A DNA stretch of 64,000 nucleotides from Hexactinellida sp. DTS-2022 (lineage: Eukaryota; Porifera; Hexactinellida). This document shows, piece after piece, positions 56,963-64,000 of the stretch. A program made the translations under genes and the position numbers. Every line of letters starts with the position of its first letter. The stretch's first letter is position 1. The DNA is taken from assembly GCA_028753945.1 (NCBI GenBank), contig JAPNXP010000003.1, forward strand, positions 5,146,001 to 5,210,000. Reading direction: 5' to 3'. The notes beneath the pieces were generated by a model that did not search any database, was not told where the DNA came from, and saw nothing but the letters and a program-made list of their open reading frames with translations.

Positions 56963-57064
56963 TATAGCTATATTATAAAATAACTGCTAGGGGTTACCTT
57001 ACGTAACGCAAATTTCCGGATATTATCAACAGCCCCTTATTTATAAAGAAAGAGCATTCACAAT

Positions 57065-57637
57065 CAGGGGCGTAGACTTTGAGATTGGTCATGGGGGTGC
57101 CAACCATGGGCATAGCCATGGGGGGGGCCTGGCCCCCACAGAATTATACCTGGGCCCCCCAAATTTTCTACAATAACTTTTAATAAGGATAGATTGAGCT
57201 TTCGCTCACTTTGTTGTAATGACTCATAAAAATAATGGCCCTCACAAAGATTTTTCGGGCCCCCCGAAAATTTTTTGGTTGGCTACGCCGATGGTGCCAA
57301 CATGGCACAAACCCACTTACACCAAATAGAGACATTTGGTAGTGGATAGAACCAATGTATTACAGAGTTAATTTAGATGACGTTAACTTGAATATTTTTT
57401 AAAAAAATTATTCGCGTTAATTTCATGTATTTAAAAATGTTCTTCCCTCAATCGCGTTAATTTCATGTATTTGAAAATGTTTTGTTCCAAATCGCGTAAT
57501 TTCCTTCGGGTTAATCTTCTATTATAAGGTATTCTACATCTTGCACAAGCGGCACTACCAAGCATTTCGTCTTGGCAAGGCAACAGAAAATCAAGGCGTG
57601 CAAGGCAGGCCTGGCACCCCCAAAGTTTACGCCACTG
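57065..57637. mobile_element. hAT element specific to the right copy
   Basis: 573 bp; ends CAGGGGCGTAGACTTTG and CAAAGTTTACGCCACTG; duplication TTCACAAT at 57057-57064 and 57638-57645. The left copy (near 1786-1795) has a single TTCACAAT, the empty site. Contains GCGTTAATTTCATGTATTT repeats at 57405-57530. Confidence 0.93.
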
Positions 57638-57810
57638 TTCACAATGATAGAAAAGGTTATTTGATATTTATAGTATGTAGGGTAAATAGTCAAAAGCATT
57701 GAAGACAGACGAAATAAAGCAACAAAAAATTACAAAGAATATCCACTAAACCTGGGTAATAGAGCAAATAAAATCTGTGGTAACTAACGAATGAAATCTA
57801 ACAATAAAAG

Positions 57811-58266
57811 TCAAAAGAATTGTAGACAAGCCTTATTCTTCCCGGAGACAACTACAATCCGTCCTGTGTTATCTAGCACTATTCCATACGGGATATAGAA
57901 CTCCCCAATACCCTGACCCTTCTTCCCAAACCTGTGTATTTCTTCTCCCTCCTGATTGAATACACACACACAGTGATTACCGCAGTCACTCATAATGATG
58001 TTATAGACTCTGTCTATGTCGAAACAGAATGGTTTGTTAGTTTGCTTACCATTACCACGAGTTATCAGTCTGTTGGTTAGAACGTGATTTGAATCGAACA
58101 CAAACATACACGGATCACTAGCATCTAGCACCATTACTCTGCTCGTGTAACCTTGATATCAAGTGGATAGTTAAACTTAAACTCACCTATTCCTAGCATG
58201 GAATGGAACTTGAGATCCTCTGTGAAGATTTGTACTCTGTTATTAAACCAATCACAGACATAGACG
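57811..58266 (-). pseudogene. NHL-B duplicate, truncated
   Basis: Holds only the last three blades of NHL-B. One base is missing near 58140 relative to 2860 (CTCTGCTCGTG against CTCTGTCTCGTG), shifting the frame. At 58266 the sequence switches abruptly to the right arm of the foldback element. Dead. Confidence 0.85.
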
Positions 58267-58530
58267 TTGCTATATATCAAATTGCTGGAAATTTTACGCT
58301 GAGTACAAATATGGTGATTATAAGTTGATTAGATTTGATTGAGAAAGTTAGTTACGGAAATGTATGCGATTTACTATGAAAAGGCCGACACTGCCACCCA
58401 CATTAAAAAAATCCCCAAAAACGGATTTTGGATATGCTATTCTACGAAAAATGGCGGTCTAGTGAAATTAAAAAACACTTTGCATGAATTTTTTCTAGGT
58501 TCAACCATCCAAAGACCAGACTAAATACGA
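58267..58530. repeat. Foldback arm remnant at the deletion junction
   Basis: Corresponds to about 10826-11085. The left arm and centre of that foldback are absent here. Confidence 0.75.
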
Positions 58531-58796
58531 CACCAGTGGACAGTAAAAATATGTTTTACTCTATATCACGAATTAGTATTAACCGATGTAATTTGTATTG
58601 AAAAGTTTTCGAGGGGGGCTGAAATAGGGTACCTACAATGAATCAACCGGAAATTTATACTGTTGTATGCAGGGCCGGACTAAGCAAGGTATGTTGAAGC
58701 CTAAGCTAAATGAGTGTAGAAGGCCCTACCCAATGAGTTTTATAGGTGTAACTAAAAATACCGGTGAGAGGAACCAAGGATTGTAATTTCGCTTAA

Positions 58797-60265
58797 AATA
58801 AATCCAAAATTGCAGCTGTGCCGACGCATGTTCCTTTTGTGGCACTATATTTTGGTGGTGGTTTATTGATAGTGCCTCCAAAGGAACACGCTGTCGGCAC
58901 AGCTGCAATTTTGGATTTTTTTCGCCATGTCATGAACGCCTCATAGTGTTTAGTCTCATTTGACAAGTTGTACGGGATAAAGGAACCATTGTTGATTTTA
59001 AATTATTTCTATCTTGAACCATCTTGGGTTTAATGTCATTCATTCATTATGTATAGATAATAAATGATATAAATAGTTAATTATTTTAGCAATGTGAGTT
59101 GAGTTGAGTTAAGTAAAAAAATTTCCAATTTAATTTAAATTGCTTTAATCCATTGAATATTAATATACTGTTTAAAATTGGAAATCAGCATACTTGTTTA
59201 CTTAGAATGACAAAAGGGATCTAGTTTATATTCCTATTATAACCCCCTATCACTCTAATACAATTCGACCACCAAACACGCACACAGACGAATAGTCATT
59301 TAATAGATATTCCATTTCATTAATCCATTGTTTGTATATCAGTCATCGTTTTAAAATTGAAATCAGCATACTCGCTTACTTTGAATGACATATGGGATTA
59401 AGTTTATATTTCCATTATACGTAAATGCTTTATAAACCCCCCCTTACACTCTAATACATTTCGGGCACCAAGCACACAAATAGACAAATATTTATACAAA
59501 TAGATATTCCATCTCATTAATCCATTGTTTGAATATCAGAAATCGTTCTGAAATTGAATAACTGTTGAGTGAAATTGAATTTTCATATAGGAGAAAACTT
59601 TAAATACAACTATTGTATTAGAAATCGATTTATATACTATTGAATCAAATTGAATTATTCATATAAATAGAATAAATTATTGTAACTATGATATCAGAAA
59701 TTGATTTGTATAGTAATAGCTATTGAATGTAAATTAATTATTCATATATACTAGAATTCTTTATTGTAATTATGATATCAACAATAACTTGAATCGAAAT
59801 AACAGTGAATCAATTGAATTATTCATAAATAGTAGATCTTGATCGAAACCACGAAATAATTGCATAATTGAATATTAATGAATTTACTATTTTAGAAAGT
59901 TAAGGGTGGATTGTGGCAACTTTGAGCCTAATTCTCAGGAAAATGAGGACGGATTAAAAAAATCGTGAAGAGCTATCAGTTGCAAAATACTTTTCTGAAG
60001 CTAACGATTTGAAATTTTTTCTTGTTATTGCTTTTATTTTCTTATGGGACAAAAAAAGCTAAAAGTCCCGTTAAAAATTTTCCCAAGTCGAAATTGAAAA
60101 ATCAGGCCACGAAGTGCACATTAATCAACAACCAGACACCTATCCTGAAAATCTCAGAGCTCTAGCACTTATGGTTTAGCCAGGGGAGGCGACACGGAGA
60201 AAACAAAAAACATCCAAGGCAGTGAGATTAGAACTGGGCCACTATACTATAGTATAGTCGGCACA
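58797..60265. other. Composite insertion specific to the right copy
   Basis: Relative to about 11742 in the left copy, about 1.47 kb is added within an A-run. It contains hairpin MITE copy 4 (58802-58915), imperfect direct repeats of about 180 bp (GAAATCAGCATAC...CATTAATCCATTGTTTG at about 59150-59540), an AT-rich stretch with repeated TTGAATTATTCATATA, and one TATAGTCGGCACAGTA unit at its end (60215-60268). No gene seen; ends not resolved. Confidence 0.6.
58802..58915. repeat. Palindromic hairpin MITE, copy 4
   Basis: ATCCAAAATTGCAGCTGTGC...ATGTTCC pairs with GGAACACGCTGTCGGCACAG...TTGGAT. The stem is nearly perfect except for short bulges; best-preserved copy together with 41156. Confidence 0.8.
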
Positions 60266-60614
60266 GTAAAAAGAGGCGAATACAATAGAAAGAGGAGCTA
60301 AGCACTGAAAAGAGAGGATGAACACCTTTCCTAAATACAAGTTAGTAACGCCCAGTCGGCTATAAGAAAGCAATAATATGTACAAGCTACACAATGTCAA
60401 TTAAGTGGGATCGGACATCAATACAGTTACTTAAAGAATATTCTAATAAATGGATGTTGACTGTACATACAAGTGACTCCGGTAATACGAATTCCCGGAG
60501 AATACGAACAAATTTAGACGGTTGTTTGCATTAACGAGAGTCTACTGTTGTATTTGTACTGTACTGTATTGTATTGTATAATTATGGCCTAGAATGTGTA
60601 TACACTATACTTAC

Positions 60615-60885
60615 TTGGAGTTAGAGAGTTATAGCGCCTGTTAATGCTCTCATCTGCGGGAGAGGGACCCTCTGAGTCCGTATCTCCCCTCTCTTCATCA
60701 GTGTCCCTACAGTACTCCATATACCCCATTCTGAATGTGTCATAGAATGCCCGCTTCTTCTCGGGAGAGAAAGTCTCCGGCTTTATGGAATGTATCAGAC
60801 GGAAATGAGATATCATTTGCACGCCCGTTTTTAGAACCAGTCCTTCGCACCTGATGCATTCAAATGTTTTTCTGTATCGACGCAT
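60615..60885 (-). pseudogene. Duplicate of Z3 exon 1, stranded by deletion
   Basis: Intact C2H2 exon from ATG 60885 to donor GTAAGTATAG (60614-60605), with only a few residue changes from 12093-12363. The exons it was joined to (copies of 9714-10079 and 8844-9190) lie in the deleted interval, so no full Z3 product can be made here unless it splices elsewhere. Confidence 0.7.
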
Positions 60886-61080
60886 TTAAGTGATCGGTTT
60901 GCTAACATAGAATAATATAGTCAAGTCTGTATTGTGAACAATAATTCGTCTGCTTAATATGAGCACATTTTTATTATGAGCAAGCCTATGGTCCCAATTT
61001 AAAACCTACAGGTGATTGAGTCGAGTTCGCTTATTAGGAAGTCTCTCTATATGAACACAATTGTTGGCTGATGTTCATTA

Positions 61081-61437
61081 GGCCGTGTAAATAAATAACT
61101 TGTTTATGATCCCCGCCCGCCCCAATTTTTACTATCCGTCCGGATCTATTTTATTATTATCTTATGAACATAATCGTACAAAATATAAGCAATAACTTGT
61201 GTAAAGTACCTACTATGCATAAATCTTTAATAAGTCCTATATTTTAGAGCATTACTTTAATTATTTGGGCATTGTTATGATATTTTCTAATTAAATTAAA
61301 TATTTATATTTATTTTTGGCATAGGATGATGTTATTTGCATATTAATGGGAATAAAAAATAAAAATAAAATCCCGTCCGCCGTCCCAATTTTCTCGAAAA
61401 ATATGGATGATAAACAAGTAATTTATTTTATGTGGCC
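61081..61437. mobile_element. PIF/Harbinger-like MITE specific to the right copy
   Basis: 357 bp; ends GGCCGTGTAAATAAATAACT and TTTATTTTATGTGGCC; 3-bp TTA duplication at 61078-61080 and 61438-61440. The left copy near 12557 has the single TTA. Confidence 0.9.
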
Positions 61438-61966
61438 TTATAACAAAAACCTGACTGAAATAGAAATTAATTCATATTTGTATAAGAATAAATGAAGTTT
61501 AATGGATTCCACTAGATTCCACCATTCAGTCAACCACTAGATTATCTATATTCTGCTGCTGTTAATTCGATAATATACCAATACTCAAAAGTTAAAAAAC
61601 AAAAATTAAATTACTAGACCATTAAAATAGTATTACGAATGCTAAACCTTATTAAAAACAGTTTTACCGTTTGACTATTAGCATAGAGAGACTTACTGAG
61701 TTAGTGAGCTAACATCAGAGTACCTCAAGTAATGTGATTTTATCAACTCAGCTGTGGGAAAATATTCCCCTATACATCACATACATTCATAATTCATATT
61801 TAGCATGCTGCATGTATAAACGTGCAGTCAACAAACTACGGTAGCTTAATTAACAATATTAATTTGATCAAACACATGGGATTTCAGATAAAACTAAGTG
61901 AAGTCAAATAAGCAACAAATTTTCATTTGCCAAATAGATTGTACATAATTTAGATAGCTAATAGCA

Positions 61967-62322
61967 CTAGGCCAAAAACATTCCGTTCTTCTCATTAAAA
62001 GAAATCTGTCTGGCTTTACAAGTGTCTCCGAAAAGTTTGTTGTGGCTTTTGAGATGGGAAAATTGAATAAATTCATTGGTACAATACTTACAAGTATAGA
62101 ATCTTTTTCCAGTAAACATCTCCTTGCAACGCCCTTTATACTTCCCTTTATGATACGGGAAAGAGTAAAGGGAATACCCTAAACCTCTCTTGCAATAAGG
62201 ACAATAGTAAGGAGTACTGTCCTGTTCTGTGACCAATTCATTAGTAGGGTGTACTGTAGTACTTCTCGTAGACACAGGAATTGTATCATTAATGCTTTGG
62301 ACTCGCTGTGGTGTGTGTGCAC
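61967..62322 (-). CDS. Zinc-knuckle exon, duplicate of 13086-13411
   Basis: 356-nt exon, acceptor ATATTTTCAG, phase 1 entry, TAG stop at 61967-61969, twin CCHC. The second knuckle and C-terminus equal the left copy, but the first knuckle ('YYCPYCKRGLGYSLYSFPYH') and the preceding linker ('TTVHPTNELVTEQDS') match the Z3 exon 3 type instead. The phase is kept by a 30-nt length difference. An upstream exon lies outside the window or is missing. Confidence 0.6.
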
Positions 62323-63447
62323 CTGAAAATATATTTGGTTATTTCTGAAATTATAATCCATTTGATTGATGTCAGTGAATATCTACAGTGTTTTGTCATT
62401 CTACAAGGCTTATTAACAGTATTCATTATCAAGTGTATGATTAAACTTTCTACTCGACTCTTGCTGAGAACATTTCAGATATGTACATAACATTATGCCA
62501 CCCTGAAAGTTTAACTTGTCTAAGGAGTTTCCTCTCAAATGAATGACAAAAATGAAGAAAATAAAATGCAATTGCAAACAGAATGTCCTTAGATTACTAA
62601 ATTAATGAAGGGCTATTTTTATAATGACTCTTCTTTAATACTATCCGGACTAACAAACACACAAATAAACAAACAACAATCGAGTTTTAATAATATAGAT
62701 ATAGGCCTGCTGTGGGCTCTGTTATACTTGATTATATTTGGTATCTACACGAGACTCACTCAGTGCCATTAAAATCTGTGCAATTTTTGTATTATTACAT
62801 TTCACATATATTTTCATAACACCAACCAATTACTCGATACCTTCCAGTCACCAAATTCATAAAAAAAAGATTATTCCTAATATTAATAGTGTACCCCAGT
62901 AGAACTACAAGCATGTCAACATTCAGGATCATTTCAAAATATGGTCAGTAATTATTGTGCATTCATTGAATATTTGTTAACCTTACTTACTTACTTAATA
63001 GAATAAGTTGTACAAAGGTAAATACTAAGCAACAATCCCTCTGTCCCAATAACACTCCCAACGGACTGAACGAAGGAACTGAACGAACAAAACTGAATAT
63101 TGATAAATTATAAATACTGAATCATTAATCAATACGTAAATATAAATACATCACTACAAATAAAAATATAAATAGATCACTACTCATATCTGCTTGCAAT
63201 ACCTAATAACCACCCAACTCATCTGAACTGAATTAATTGAACGAACAGAAAGAAAGAACTGAACGAATTAATTGAACGAACTGAACGAACGCGGGTCAGC
63301 CGTTGAACGAACTGAACGCGCATCAATTTGAGATGAACTGAATTGGGTTCGTCAACCTTTAATTCCCTAATTTTAACGAATTTATCTACACCGCGTAACA
63401 GCTAAGTGATCCATCGCGAAGTGGACGAGACCGAATGGCTCGGTACA
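62323..63447. other. Duplicated intron and GAACTGAACGAA-rich spacer
   Basis: Right-copy counterpart of 13412-14527, nearly identical, with small indels in the GAACTGAACGAA repeats (about 63060-63320). It ends in the Helitron-like tail GACGAGACCGAATGGCTCG. No gene. Confidence 0.6.
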
Positions 63448-64000
63448 TCTATATTATTAAATCTCGATTGTTGTTTGTTTGTTTGTTTGTCCGGATTGTA
63501 TTAAAGTGATGGGGGAATAGAAACCGCATTTATATATGAGATATAAACTAACTTCCAAATGTTATAATGGGTAAACAAATGTTATAGTAGGTAAACAAGT
63601 ATGTTGAACCCGAATTTCGCGTTTATAAATTTGTAATATGAATAATTGTTGTTGTTGTTGTTTACACAAATTGGTAAACAAATTAATGAAAATTCAAAAT
63701 CAACCTAGAAGTTAGCTTTCAACGGGTTTTATAGGTAAACAAGTATGCTGATTTCGAATTTCGCATTTATAAATTTATAATATGAATATTTGTTGTTGTT
63801 GTTTACATAAAATAGGTAAACAAATTAATGAAAATTCAAAATCAACCTAGAAGTTAGCTTTCAACTGGTATTGTAGATAAACAAGTATGCTGAACACGAA
63901 TTTCGCGTTTAAATTTTCTAATATGAATATTTGTTGTTGTTGTTGTTGTTCACTCAAAATAGCTAAACAATTTAATGAAAATTCAAAATCAACCTAGAAG
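63448..64000 (+). mobile_element. Helitron-like element, type 2, running off the window
   Basis: Starts TCTATATTATTAAATCTCG after an A and continues as in 16234-17181 with satellite units. It lies directly behind the same tail that in the left copy is followed by a type 1 element. 3' end not in the window. Confidence 0.65.

Larger units (their letters stand above)
55801..63447. repeat. Segmental duplication, right copy
   Basis: Copy of 534-14527 with a large internal gap at 58266 (removing what corresponds to about 2990-10825), plus unique inserts at 57065-57637, about 58797-60265 and 61081-61437. It lacks the left copy's inserts at 1822-2387 and 11262-11640. Confidence 0.9.

Overview
This window looks like AT-rich nuclear DNA from an animal. 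It has spliced zinc-finger genes with consensus GT/AG junctions, an LRRC9-type leucine-rich-repeat gene (a family typical of ciliated eukaryotes), coiled-coil plus NHL-propeller genes, and a heavy load of DNA transposons (hAT, MULE-like, P/THAP, PIF/Harbinger-like, pogo-like, Helitron-like). No vertebrate hallmark is visible. An invertebrate, possibly an early-branching one, is my best guess, but I cannot name it. I saw no rRNA, tRNA or CRISPR array.

Layout. 0.5-8.4 kb, minus strand: an NHL gene with frameshifts, an intact NHL gene (424 aa) and a full-length, intronless LRRC9-like reading frame carrying two frameshifts and one in-frame stop. 8.8-28.7 kb: a minus-strand family of genes built from phase 1-1 exons, each exon encoding a pair of CCHC zinc knuckles, interspersed with foldback elements, Helitron-like elements and a decayed FLYWCH/MULE transposon. 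30.5-37.1 kb: a tyrosine/cysteine-rich membrane-protein gene split by a 5.2-kb MULE-like transposon and again by a 571-bp hAT element. That transposon carries a 2A (StopGo) leader, a transposase and an OTU domain. 37-44 kb: nested hAT and foldback elements. 44.25-44.45 kb: a structured RNA region containing a complete hammerhead ribozyme core. 45.0-46.0 kb: a divergent propeller-like gene. 46.2-50.9 kb: an inverted satellite-bearing Helitron-like element with a hAT copy and a decayed retrotransposon gag fragment inside it. 50.9-55.8 kb: a P-type transposon with a THAP domain and terminal inverted repeats of about 555 bp.

From 55.8 kb to the end, the left 0.53-14.5 kb region is repeated. This second copy lacks the interval that holds most of the second NHL gene, the LRRC9-like gene and two zinc-knuckle exons. 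The copy begins exactly at the right terminus of the P-type transposon. Because the two copies are still close in sequence, each acts as an empty-site control for insertions in the other. This dates five or more transposon insertions as younger than the duplication and exposes a short conversion-like tract inside one zinc-knuckle exon.

The strongest leads are the hammerhead, the 2A/OTU transposon whose removal reopens the host reading frame, the Helitron-like element whose ends are fixed by the other arm of the P transposon, and the phase 1-1 zinc-knuckle exon family.
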